Positions 28,702-35,972 of a stretch of 64,000 bases of DNA are shown here, piece by piece. Both the position numbers and the translations under genes were made by a program. The stretch covers positions 95,469 through 159,468 of the forward strand of contig CASDPK010000001.1 of NCBI GenBank assembly GCA_949282555.1, read 5' to 3'. Under the pieces are notes generated by a model. That model was not told where the DNA came from. It worked only from the letters and a program-made list of their open reading frames with translations, and ran no database searches. The number at the start of each line of letters is the position of its first letter. Position 1 is the first letter of the stretch. The stretch is from an uncultured Lentisphaeraceae bacterium. Its GTDB lineage: Bacteria; Verrucomicrobiota; Kiritimatiellia; RFP12; DVOR01.

Positions 28702-30927
28702 TCATTTCGACTTATTGGCGAAACCCTTTTTCAATGCCACCGCAAGCAACGCCACATCCGCGGGATTCACCCCTGGGATTTCTGAAGCCATACGAAGCGT
28801 TTCCGGACGAATTCGAGTCAATTTCTCACAGGCCTCAAAACGAAGTCCTTTTATGGACGCATAATCAAATTCTTTCGGAATCTTTATCGACCCGGAATGT
28901 ATTAATCGTTTTGCTTGTGCGGCCTCATGAGCGATATAACCCTCATATTTTGCCCGAAGTGTGAGCTCTTCTTTCCATTCGGCTGGAATTTCGGCATATT
29001 CAGAACAAGCACTCACCGAATCGTTTTTGCATGGACAACTCACATCATTGTTTGCGCCATTTCTACAGGCATCTTTCTTTGCCACGGAAGCACTCTCAAA
29101 CGATTCACCATCCCGTGCAAGCAATTTCCATCTGTTCAGTCCTTTTCCATCAAGCCAATCTGAGCGCCATTTCAACTCCGTTTCATTCAACCATGCATCC
29201 TCTTGCTTTGAGAGATCCAACAACTCATTGGAAACAATTCCAAGTCTTTCTGCATGATGGCGAAGCCGAAGGTGCGCATTTCCCGGACGAAGCAATAGAC
29301 GCCTTTCCGCACGCGAGGTAAACATTCGATAAGGTTCATCCGTTCCTTTGGTGATGAGATCATCCACCATCACCCCGATGTAAGCCTCATCTCTGGAAAG
29401 AATAAGGGGAGCCTTTCCAAGCACCGAAAGCGCTGCATTCACTCCGGCAAGAAAGCCTTGTGCCGCGGCTTCCTCATAACCAGTCGTTCCATTGATCTGT
29501 CCCGCAAGATAAAGTGTGGGAACATCCTTCACTGCAAGACATGCATTCAAAGCCCGTGGATCTATGCAGTCATACTCAATGGCATAACCAGGAGCGGCAA
29601 ATTCCGCGTTTTCAAGTCCCGGAACCGTCTTGGCCAAGCGTAGCTGAACCTCTTCGGGAAGGGAATTGGAGAGGCCATTTGGGTAGCACCAAGGGCAATC
29701 CACACCCTCAGGTTCAAGAATGACGTGATGCCCTCCTCTGTCACCAAAGCGAACGATTTTGTCTTCGATGCTCGGACAATAGCGGACACCCTCACCCGAA
29801 ATCTTTCCACCATAAAGGGCGGAGCGTTCAAGATTCTCACGAATAATGGCATGACTCTCAATTGTCGTGTGAGTTTCAAAGCAAGCAAATTGTCCTGTCT
29901 TTGCTCGCTCAAACGCCGCTGCCATTTCGGAAAGCGCGCGATTATCGTCCAAAACAACAGGTGAAGTCGCACTTTCTGAACGATATGTTGCAAAACCGTC
30001 AACCACTTTCCATATGGAAGAAGCAACGCACAAACCATTTGGCCCAAAAGACAGATACTTATCATTCTGACCAAAAAGTGTCTGTGTTCCGTTATTTGCC
30101 TTCTCTGTTTCCGTTTTTTTCGATGTTCCACGTGGAACATCGGCAGACGAAGCAAACAATTTCATGCGCCTTGAAAAGAAAGGCACGGGATTGTTTTCAC
30201 CTTCTTGTCGGACTGTCTTAGACCAATCAACAGAGGCGTTATAAATGCGCGGAGGCGTCCCTGTCTTCAAACGTCTCCATCCCAAAGAAGGCGAGAGTTG
30301 ACGAAGCGTCTCCGGAAGTTTGACAGCCAGACGTGCATCTCCAGCTCCATCTTTTTCACAATGCCCAATCCATATTTTTCCACCAAGTGCCGTTCCGGAG
30401 GTCAAAACAATTCTCTTTGAATAAAATTTTCGCCCATCCGAAAGAAGAACGCCCTCAGGAAGAATCTTCTTATTGCTCTCCTCTTTTGACAACAACAGAT
30501 CCACAACGGTCCCCTCAATAAGTGAAAGGTTTGGAAGGGAAGCCGCAACCCTGGCCATACGCGCTGAATAAGCCGCTTTGTCACACTGAATTCTGACGGC
30601 ACGCACGGCGGGGCCCCTCGATGCATTCAACGTCCTATATTGAAGTCCCGTGAGATCCGCATTGAATCCCATTTCCCCGCCAAGCGCATCCAATTCAACC
30701 ACCAAATGGGATTTCGCAAGTCCTCCAACGGCTGGGTTGCAGGGCATCAATCCAAGCGTGTCCTTTTCCGATGTTATAAGAATTGTCTTGCAACCCATCC
30801 TTGCGGACGCAAACGCCGCCTCACAGCCCGCATGACCGGCCCCAACAACAAGAACATCGACATTGAAGAGCCCATTCGAGGCGTCTTCAATATCATCTTT
30901 GCCTTTTTTGTCATCCATTGTTTTCAT
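28702..30927 (-). CDS. mnmG: tRNA uridine-5-carboxymethylaminomethyl(34) synthesis enzyme MnmG (GidA)
   Basis: 741 aa from ATG at 30927, though ATG at 30918 is also possible; the family is usually 620-650 aa. FAD motif [12 protein letters not shown], then [26 protein letters not shown] and [16 protein letters not shown] are diagnostic. With MnmE it modifies wobble U34 of several tRNAs. The extra length comes from a charged N-terminal tail and from inserts: one near residues 265-300 ([13 protein letters not shown]) and one near the C-terminus containing several Cys ([21 protein letters not shown]). One parS-like site lies inside the gene, coding for part of the first insert (ADVPRGTSK). A TATAAT -10 ends 7 nt before the ATG. 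Confidence 0.94.
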   Translation of the reverse strand: MKTMDDKKGKDDIEDASNGLFNVDVLVVGAGHAGCEAAFASARMGCKTILITSEKDTLGLMPCNPAVGGLAKSHLVVELDALGGEMGFNADLTGLQYRTLNASRGPAVRAVRIQCDKAAYSARMARVAASLPNLSLIEGTVVDLLLSKEESNKKILPEGVLLSDGRKFYSKRIVLTSGTALGGKIWIGHCEKDGAGDARLAVKLPETLRQLSPSLGWRRLKTGTPPRIYNASVDWSKTVRQEGENNPVPFFSRRMKLFASSADVPRGTSKKTETEKANNGTQTLFGQNDKYLSFGPNGLCVASSIWKVVDGFATYRSESATSPVVLDDNRALSEMAAAFERAKTGQFACFETHTTIESHAIIRENLERSALYGGKISGEGVRYCPSIEDKIVRFGDRGGHHVILEPEGVDCPWCYPNGLSNSLPEEVQLRLAKTVPGLENAEFAAPGYAIEYDCIDPRALNACLAVKDVPTLYLAGQINGTTGYEEAAAQGFLAGVNAALSVLGKAPLILSRDEAYIGVMVDDLITKGTDEPYRMFTSRAERRLLLRPGNAHLRLRHHAERLGIVSNELLDLSKQEDAWLNETELKWRSDWLDGKGLNRWKLLARDGESFESASVAKKDACRNGANNDVSCPCKNDSVSACSEYAEIPAEWKEELTLRAKYEGYIAHEAAQAKRLIHSGSIKIPKEFDYASIKGLRFEACEKLTRIRPETLRMASEIPGVNPADVALLAVALKKGFANKSK
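30124..30139. promoter_or_regulatory. parS-like centromere site 1 (inside mnmG)
   Basis: Perfect 16-bp palindrome TGTTCCACGTGGAACA. The known parS consensus is TGTTTCACGTGAAACA, and this differs only at one symmetric pair of positions; one half is identical to the B. subtilis site. Same sequence as the site at 30995. Confidence 0.8.
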
Positions 30928-30934
30928 AAGGACA

Positions 30935-30943
30935 ATTATAACA
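30935..30943 (-). promoter_or_regulatory. Extended -10 promoter of mnmG (leaderless spacing)
   Basis: Minus-strand TGTTATAAT (TGN plus perfect TATAAT) ends exactly 7 nt before the ATG at 30927. No Shine-Dalgarno is present between them. Confidence 0.55.
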
Positions 30944-30994
30944 TGCAACAAAAGGTCCCTTTCCAATATTCTTTTAAACCCACGGATGAATGAT

Positions 30995-31010
30995 TGTTCC
31001 ACGTGGAACA
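30995..31010. promoter_or_regulatory. parS-like centromere site 2 (between mnmG and dnaA)
   Basis: TGTTCCACGTGGAACA, identical to the copy 871 nt away. Sites of this kind bind ParB and cluster near oriC. parA and parB themselves are not in the window. Confidence 0.85.
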
Positions 31011-31432
31011 ATCATCTCCATCCACTCCTTTCATGATCCTTCTCTACAGGTTGTCAAAAAGATGTCGGGAACTCTCTCTTCCAGATTTATATTGGGATAG
31101 AGATAACAACCTTTTTCAATTTTAGTACAGACATGTTATATTCAAATTGACCCCTTCAATCATCAACCAACACCAACGACAGAACTCTTTCGACAGCTTT
31201 TGTGCAAAAACTTTCTACAACCCTGTAGAAAACGAGTCAAAAACACCACAAAACCCTATAAATTCAGCCTTTTGCTTTCGACAGATTCGTTGTCAAACTT
31301 GTCGAAAAACAACCAATAACAGAGACTGGAAATGCGTCCGCAAAGGTGCCATAATGTGGGGCGTCTTTTGTTTTCCGGTGAGGTTTTCGACAAAGTGTCG
31401 GACGGTATCGGAAACGTCACGAGGTTTTCAGG
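31011..31432. promoter_or_regulatory. dnaA upstream region with DnaA-box-like motifs
   Basis: A 422-nt AT-rich non-coding stretch between parS site 2 and dnaA. It contains TTTTCGACA-type 9-mers at 31300-31308 (reverse) and 31384-31392, plus weaker CTTTCGACA at 31187 and 31275. A TGN-extended -10 (TGTTATATT, 31134-31142) and a second candidate (CATAAT, 31350-31355) could drive dnaA, which would give DnaA-sensitive autoregulation. No ORF here looks real. Confidence 0.5.
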
Positions 31433-32836
31433 ATGATAACGGACGCCGAAACACTTTGGAACAAAACATTGGAAGGGCTCACGGCAGCGCTTTCGGAAGT
31501 CACCACAATGCAGTATTTCGGCGGAAGTCGCGGGCTTTCCTTGGAAGGAAACACCCTTCGCGTGGAACTCCCCGAAGACAAGGATGGCGATCTTCTGCGG
31601 CAACAGTTTGGTTACTTTATTGACAAAGCGCTTGCCGCCGCGGAGGGTCCGGAAGGCCTTTCGGTGCATTTTGAGCGAGTCGCGCAAAAAGTACATTCCA
31701 CCAAATCCGCACTGACAGACGAAACATCCGCTCACCAAGAAACGCGCTCCTCCGGAACGCAATCAACAGGGCTTCAGGAACGCTTTACGTTTGACACGTT
31801 CGTCCGTGGCCCAAGCAACGATTTTCCGATGACGATGGCGCAATATGTGGCCAAAAACCCGGGTGACGAGGCCAACAGAACCAACCCTCTCTTTATGTAT
31901 GGCCCACCCGGAGTCGGCAAAACGCATCTCATGCACGCCATCGGAAACATGGCCGTTGGGATCAATCCAAACCTCAGCGTGCTCTACACCACTTCCGAAA
32001 ACCTGATGAACGACTACGTGCGTTCTTGGACGAGCGATGACCGCAAGGAAGCCTTCCGGGAAAAATATCGCACGCCCGACATTTTGCTGGTCGATGACAT
32101 TCAATACATCTCCGGGAAAAAGGGCCTCCAAGAAGAGATCTTCAACATTTTCAACGCCCTCACGGCCGCGCACTGCCAAATCGTCATGACCAGTGACCGT
32201 GCCCCAAACGACATCCCCGACGTGATGGATCGTTTGGCCGACCGCTTCCAAAGCGGCATCTGTGCGGACGTGGACATTCCTGCTTACGAGACGCGCCTCA
32301 ACATTCTCATGTTGAAACTCCGTTCGTATCCCGATGTCTCCCTAAGCCGCGAAGTGCTGGACTTTATTGCCCAGCGCGTCAGCAGCAGCGTCCGGGCCTT
32401 GGAAGGGGCGCTCTCCTGCACGGTCAATTACGCCAGGATGTTTCCCGGCAACGCGGCCTCCGCGGTGACCGTGGAGGTCTTGGAACGCAGCATCCTCAAA
32501 AACTTCATCCAGCAGGAAGAATCCATCGTCCGTCTGACCTGCGCCGACATCCAAAAGGTGGTCTGCACACACTGCGACGTCCGCCTTGAGGATCTCTGCG
32601 GCTCCGGGCGCACGCGCGATATTGCCATTCCCCGGCAAATCGCCATGTTCCTGTGCCGCAAGCTGACCTCCTCCTCGCTTCCGGACATTGGGCGCGCCTT
32701 CAAGCGTCAGCATTCCACCGTGCTCTATTCGTGCGGCACCGTCCAAGACCTCTTCAAGGCGGGCGATCCCCAAACCGTCGCCACGCTCAAAAGTTTGGTT
32801 GCGGCCCTCGGCCGTTCGTTAAGCGACCTTAATTGA
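31433..32836 (+). CDS. dnaA: Chromosomal replication initiator DnaA
   Basis: 467 aa. Domain I at the N-terminus (ETLWNKTLEGLTAALSEVTT), variable Ser/Thr-rich domain II to about residue 115, AAA+ domain III with Walker A GPPGVGKTH (157-165) and Walker B LLVDDIQ (218-224), then DNA-binding domain IV. The domain IV helix-turn-helix reads LPDIGRAFKRQHSTVLYSC, where the usual FGGRDHTTV is replaced by FKRQHSTV (residues 423-430): the highly conserved Asp before His is Gln. It opens the origin by binding DnaA boxes. The 9-mers around this gene are also non-standard (TTWTCRACA). It is followed by a strong terminator and then dnaN. Confidence 0.96.
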   Translation: MITDAETLWNKTLEGLTAALSEVTTMQYFGGSRGLSLEGNTLRVELPEDKDGDLLRQQFGYFIDKALAAAEGPEGLSVHFERVAQKVHSTKSALTDETSAHQETRSSGTQSTGLQERFTFDTFVRGPSNDFPMTMAQYVAKNPGDEANRTNPLFMYGPPGVGKTHLMHAIGNMAVGINPNLSVLYTTSENLMNDYVRSWTSDDRKEAFREKYRTPDILLVDDIQYISGKKGLQEEIFNIFNALTAAHCQIVMTSDRAPNDIPDVMDRLADRFQSGICADVDIPAYETRLNILMLKLRSYPDVSLSREVLDFIAQRVSSSVRALEGALSCTVNYARMFPGNAASAVTVEVLERSILKNFIQQEESIVRLTCADIQKVVCTHCDVRLEDLCGSGRTRDIAIPRQIAMFLCRKLTSSSLPDIGRAFKRQHSTVLYSCGTVQDLFKAGDPQTVATLKSLVAALGRSLSDLN

Positions 32837-32857
32837 AGCCACTCACCTTCTCTTTCC

Positions 32858-32886
32858 AAGGCATCCCCTCCGGGATGCCTTTTTTG
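32858..32886 (+). terminator. Rho-independent terminator of dnaA
   Basis: Hairpin AAGGCATCCC-CTCC-GGGATGCCTT followed by a T run, 22 nt after the dnaA stop. Confidence 0.9.
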
Positions 32887-33583
32887 TGGCCTCCACTCAC
32901 GGTTCGCCGTTCCATAGGCGCTCGTACGCTTTTTTCGTTTTGCTGTCGATAATCCTGTGGAAAACTTTTCGTTTTCACTGCATAAGTCCCGAGAAAACGT
33001 ATCTTCGGAAACATCAAAATTCAAGGAGTTACACACTGAGGATGAATCTCACATAAAATCACAATCAAAGTTTTTTCAATGTGTTATCTATCGATTAAAT
33101 CACCCTTCGCCCTCTTCTCCGAAAGCATCCCCGACAGCTTTGCACAATACACTTCCGACGGCCTGTCAATTCCTCCCAACTGTTGAAAACTCTGTTCAGA
33201 AAAACCAATAACCTGTGCGTAACCACTGCCTTTTCTACAGCTTCCCGTCGCCTTTTCCTTTCGCACAAAGGATTTCCCACGGATTTCTCCATTCCATCAC
33301 CAAGGCACTGACAGGCAAAATCGGAACAATCCTTTGGGCATTCAATCGAACTCCGAACTTTTGCCGATTTTCGACAGGCACTTCTTCTTCTTCTCTTTTA
33401 ATCTTTTGATGATGTTGAGAAAGCGGACGGCAAAAGATTCTCCCGTGAATGCGCTCACTCGAATCCCCTTTTCCCATCAAAACCATGTTTCCGAAACCAC
33501 CCAAAGGCTTCACGCGGATTGTGCTATAATGGACGTGAGTTTCCCCTAAAGGGGGCGGACGTTTGCCCACCGGAGTGTTTGCC
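32887..33583. other. dnaA-dnaN intergenic region, AT-rich, possible part of oriC
   Basis: About 700 nt with no convincing gene. It has a lower GC content than neighbouring genes. DnaA-box-like 9-mers: TGTCGATAA at 32944-32952, TGTGGAAAA at 32956-32964, TTTTCGACA at 33368-33376. The dnaN promoter is at its right end. Such a long spacer between dnaA and dnaN commonly holds an origin or part of a bipartite origin; direct evidence for unwinding is not visible. Confidence 0.5.
33522..33530 (+). promoter_or_regulatory. Extended -10 promoter of dnaN
   Basis: TGCTATAAT, a perfect TATAAT with TGN extension, 53 nt before the dnaN ATG. No good -35 at 17 nt. Confidence 0.6.
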
Positions 33584-34696
33584 ATGAAGTTCACCGTCAT
33601 CCGAAGCCGTTTTCTTGAGTTGCTTTCCAGCGTTCAGAGCGTTGTTCCCAGCAAGCCCGCACTTCAGATCATTTCGAACGCAATGGTCGAAGCGCACGAA
33701 GAGGGCAGCCTGACGCTGACCGCCACGGATCTCGACGTTTCGGTGCGCGCCACGCTCGCGACCGATGTGAAGGTGGATGAACCCGGCAGCACCACGCTCC
33801 CCGTGCGCAAGCTCGTGGAAATGTTGCGCATGGCGCCCGAAGGCGAGGTGCATTTCGACGTGGGCGACGACGATGTGGCGCGCGTGGTGACCCCCGCGGC
33901 GAAATATCGCGTCATCGGCTTGGACGTGCACGAGTTCCCCATCATCAAGGAACCCTCCGAAGACGCCCGCTGCTTCACCATCGATCGCGCCGTTTTCCGT
34001 GAGATGCTCCGCAAAACCTCCTACGCCGCGGGCACCGACGAAACCCGCCGCATCCTCACCGGCGTGCTCCTCCAATTTGCCGACGCCAAGCTCACCATGG
34101 TCGCCACCGATGGCAAGCGTCTGGCCCTTGTGGAGCAAGAGCTCGAGTTCCCGCCCGAAAGCGCCTGCGAGATGATCCTCCCGCCCAAGGCCGTGGCCGA
34201 GCTTATGCGCCTTCTGGGCAACGGCGAGGGCCCCATGCGCATTTATGGGCAGACCGGCCAAGTGATGTTTGATTGCGGCGCCTTCCGCTTCTACAGCAAG
34301 CTTATCGAAGGCGTCTACGCCAAATATCAATCCGTCATCCCGACCGCGTGCGACGAGCGCGTCACCGTCTCCCGCGACGAGCTCATCGCCTCCATCCAGC
34401 GCGTCGCCATCATGTCCAACGACAAGGCCCACGCCGTGCGCATGGCCTTTGCCGAGGGCGCCCTGACCCTCTCCGCCAGCAACACCGAAGCCGGTGAAGC
34501 CAGCGACGTGATCCCCATCAAATATTCCGGCCGCGCCCTCACCGCCACCTACAATCCCTCCTACGTCATGGACTGCCTCCGCAACCTTGACACCGAGGAA
34601 GTCACCTTCGAGCTCAGCGAAGGCCACGCCCCTGCCGTCATCAAATGCGGCATTCCCTTCCTCTACGTCATCATGCCCCTGCGCATCCCGGTCTAA
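33584..34696 (+). CDS. dnaN: DNA polymerase III beta sliding clamp
   Basis: 370 aa from ATG at 33584 (CGGAG 8 nt upstream); a GTG/ATG extension upstream is not needed. Typical three-domain clamp: N-terminal MKFTVIRSRFLELLSSVQSVV, TATDLDVSVRATL, central YRVIGLDVHEFPIIKE and ETRRILTGVLLQF with VATDGKRLAL, C-terminal VIKCGIPFLYVIMPLRI (the family's MPMRL-type ending). The clamp tethers polymerase III to DNA and is the hub for clamp-binding proteins. It has its own promoter and terminator and is not cotranscribed with dnaA, because of the terminator at 32858. Confidence 0.97.
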   Translation: MKFTVIRSRFLELLSSVQSVVPSKPALQIISNAMVEAHEEGSLTLTATDLDVSVRATLATDVKVDEPGSTTLPVRKLVEMLRMAPEGEVHFDVGDDDVARVVTPAAKYRVIGLDVHEFPIIKEPSEDARCFTIDRAVFREMLRKTSYAAGTDETRRILTGVLLQFADAKLTMVATDGKRLALVEQELEFPPESACEMILPPKAVAELMRLLGNGEGPMRIYGQTGQVMFDCGAFRFYSKLIEGVYAKYQSVIPTACDERVTVSRDELIASIQRVAIMSNDKAHAVRMAFAEGALTLSASNTEAGEASDVIPIKYSGRALTATYNPSYVMDCLRNLDTEEVTFELSEGHAPAVIKCGIPFLYVIMPLRIPV

Positions 34697-34726
34697 GACC
34701 GCATTCCTGACGCTTTGCTGTTCTTT

Positions 34727-34753
34727 GGCCTCCCACAATGGGAGGCCCTTTTT
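34727..34753 (+). terminator. Rho-independent terminator of dnaN
   Basis: Hairpin GGCCTCCCACAATGGGAGGCC followed by C and five T, 30 nt after the dnaN stop. Confidence 0.9.
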
Positions 34754-34794
34754 GTTGATTCGGCTCACCATCCGGGCCTACCGCAACGCTTCGG

Positions 34795-34830
34795 GGGATA
34801 CGGAGCCTCTTGGGTCGGGATACGGAGTCT
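34795..34830 (+). repeat. Dispersed intergenic motif, copies 3 and 4 (tandem)
   Basis: GGGATACGGAGCCT at 34795-34808 and GGGATACGGAGTCT at 34817-34830, 22 nt apart start to start, on the plus strand, just past the dnaN terminator. Confidence 0.5.
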
Positions 34831-35031
34831 TTCATGGCGTTCCGCGCTGGGCGGCAAAAGGCGGCGCTTTGGATTTTTTCATGGTTCCCTTTCGACAGGG
34901 TGGGCCGCTGTCGGCAATGCGTCGAAGAACCGTTCAAGACCTGTTCGGTTTTTGATGAAACATCCCCGGAGCGCTCTTCCGCGGCGTGCGTTATCCCTTG
35001 CGCGACAATCCCTTGAAAAGTTCCGACAAGG

Positions 35032-35144
35032 TTATCAACACCTGTTGATAATCCTGTCCAATCACTTTTCGACAGGTGTCGATGATTTTGTCTAAAAACA
35101 GGGACGATAACGTTATCGACAAGGTTATCAACAAGCGTTGATAA
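35032..35144. promoter_or_regulatory. Cluster of DnaA-box-like 9-mers, best oriC candidate
   Basis: Within 113 nt: TTATCAACA (35032-35040), TGTTGATAA (35043-35051, inverted), TTTTCGACA (35066-35074), TTATCGACA (35113-35121), TTATCAACA (35125-35133) and CGTTGATAA (35136-35144, one mismatch). All fit TTWTCRACA, the E. coli box TTATCCACA with a purine at position 6. The region is non-coding, downstream of dnaN, and includes GATAACGTTATC and TCGACAGGTGTCGA palindromes. Density and location support an origin; the exact unwinding site is not identified. Confidence 0.65.
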
Positions 35145-35202
35145 TTCTGTCGATGGAAGAACCTTGTCTCCAGCCTTCGGATGCGCTATCCTATGCCCCG
35201 AC

Positions 35203-35706
35203 ATGAAGACCCTTGGAAGCCAAATCAAAGAGGCGCGCCAACGCCGCCACCTCAGCCAAAGCGCCCTTGCGCGCAAGGTGGGGTGCCGCCAATCCGCGCT
35301 CTCGATGTACGAAGGCGGGCGCGCCACCGCGCTCAGCGCCGCCGTCATCGGGAAGATTTGCGCCGAGCTGGGTCTTGTGCCGCCCACACAGGCGGAACTC
35401 TCCGTGGAAACGCCCACGGCCGCGGGCACCCGTGCCTTCTGCCCCAATCCGGCCTGCCCCTCCAACCTTCCGGTTTCCCTTGGCGAACGCATCGCCCTTG
35501 TTCCCCATCGGCATTTTGCCGAAGAAGGGGAAATCCACTGCGCTTGGTGCGGGGAAGTGTTGGAAAAAGCCTGCCCCGAATGCGGCGCCCCCGTCAATCC
35601 CGGCGCCTTCTGCTCCCATTGCGGCACCCCTTATCTCGCCGAAGCCCCCGAACGCGCCGACCCCACCCGCATCGCCGCCAGCGAACGTCTCATGGCGTGG
35701 GCTTAA
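35203..35706 (+). CDS. XRE-family regulator with C-terminal zinc-ribbon domain
   Basis: 167 aa from ATG at 35203. Residues 1-60 are a helix-turn-helix of the XRE/Cro type (MKTLGSQIKEARQRRHLSQS, then SALSMYEGGRATALSAAVIGKICAELGL). The rest carries Cys pairs: CPNPAC, CAWC, CPEC and CSHC, i.e. two zinc ribbons. No enzyme or ligand domain is seen. A weak TATCCT -10 lies 10 nt before the ATG and there is no Shine-Dalgarno. It lies between the origin-like cluster and cas12a, 266 nt upstream of the cas genes and in the same direction. Because a perfect palindrome overlaps the cas promoter, it is a candidate regulator of the CRISPR operon (inference). A role at the origin is another option. Confidence 0.75.
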   Translation: MKTLGSQIKEARQRRHLSQSALARKVGCRQSALSMYEGGRATALSAAVIGKICAELGLVPPTQAELSVETPTAAGTRAFCPNPACPSNLPVSLGERIALVPHRHFAEEGEIHCAWCGEVLEKACPECGAPVNPGAFCSHCGTPYLAEAPERADPTRIAASERLMAWA

Positions 35707-35843
35707 ATGTTCCCCAAAAAGCTGATTTGTTGTCTTTGAAGATTGCTTGTCGGACGTTTTTGCGGTCTGACATTTTCGGTTGTCATTTCTCTCAGAAACA
35801 GAGCGTTCAGTCTTTGTTTTAAGCCTGCTTCATAGTGAAATGC

Positions 35844-35864
35844 AAAAATATTGACAATATTTTT
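35844..35864. promoter_or_regulatory. Perfect 21-bp palindrome (10-1-10) over the cas operon -35: candidate operator
   Basis: AAAAATATTG, one A, then CAATATTTTT: a perfect inverted repeat with a single central base. It covers the TTGACA -35 at 35851. A protein bound here would block RNA polymerase. It is not followed by a T tract within a transcript, so a terminator role is unlikely. Confidence 0.6.
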
Positions 35865-35880
35865 AAGATAATGTTATTAT
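35851..35880 (+). promoter_or_regulatory. Promoter of the cas12a-cas4-cas1-cas2 operon
   Basis: Perfect -35 TTGACA (35851-35856), 18-nt spacer, -10 TATTAT (35875-35880) with upstream TGT. Start predicted near 35887, leaving a leader of about 85 nt before the cas12a ATG at 35973. Confidence 0.75.
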
Positions 35881-35972
35881 ACATTTGCAATTTTACTCTG
35901 AAGAATTGCAACCAAGTGTGCCGGATGGTACACCGTGTCTATGATCGGAACAGGAAAGAAAGGTGGAGCTTT

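Noticed and set aside
31147..31623. 158-codon plus-strand frame upstream of and overlapping the start of dnaA
   Set aside because: The part before 31433 lies in AT-rich origin-type DNA, has no ribosome site and no protein-like features, and the rest overlaps dnaA in another frame.
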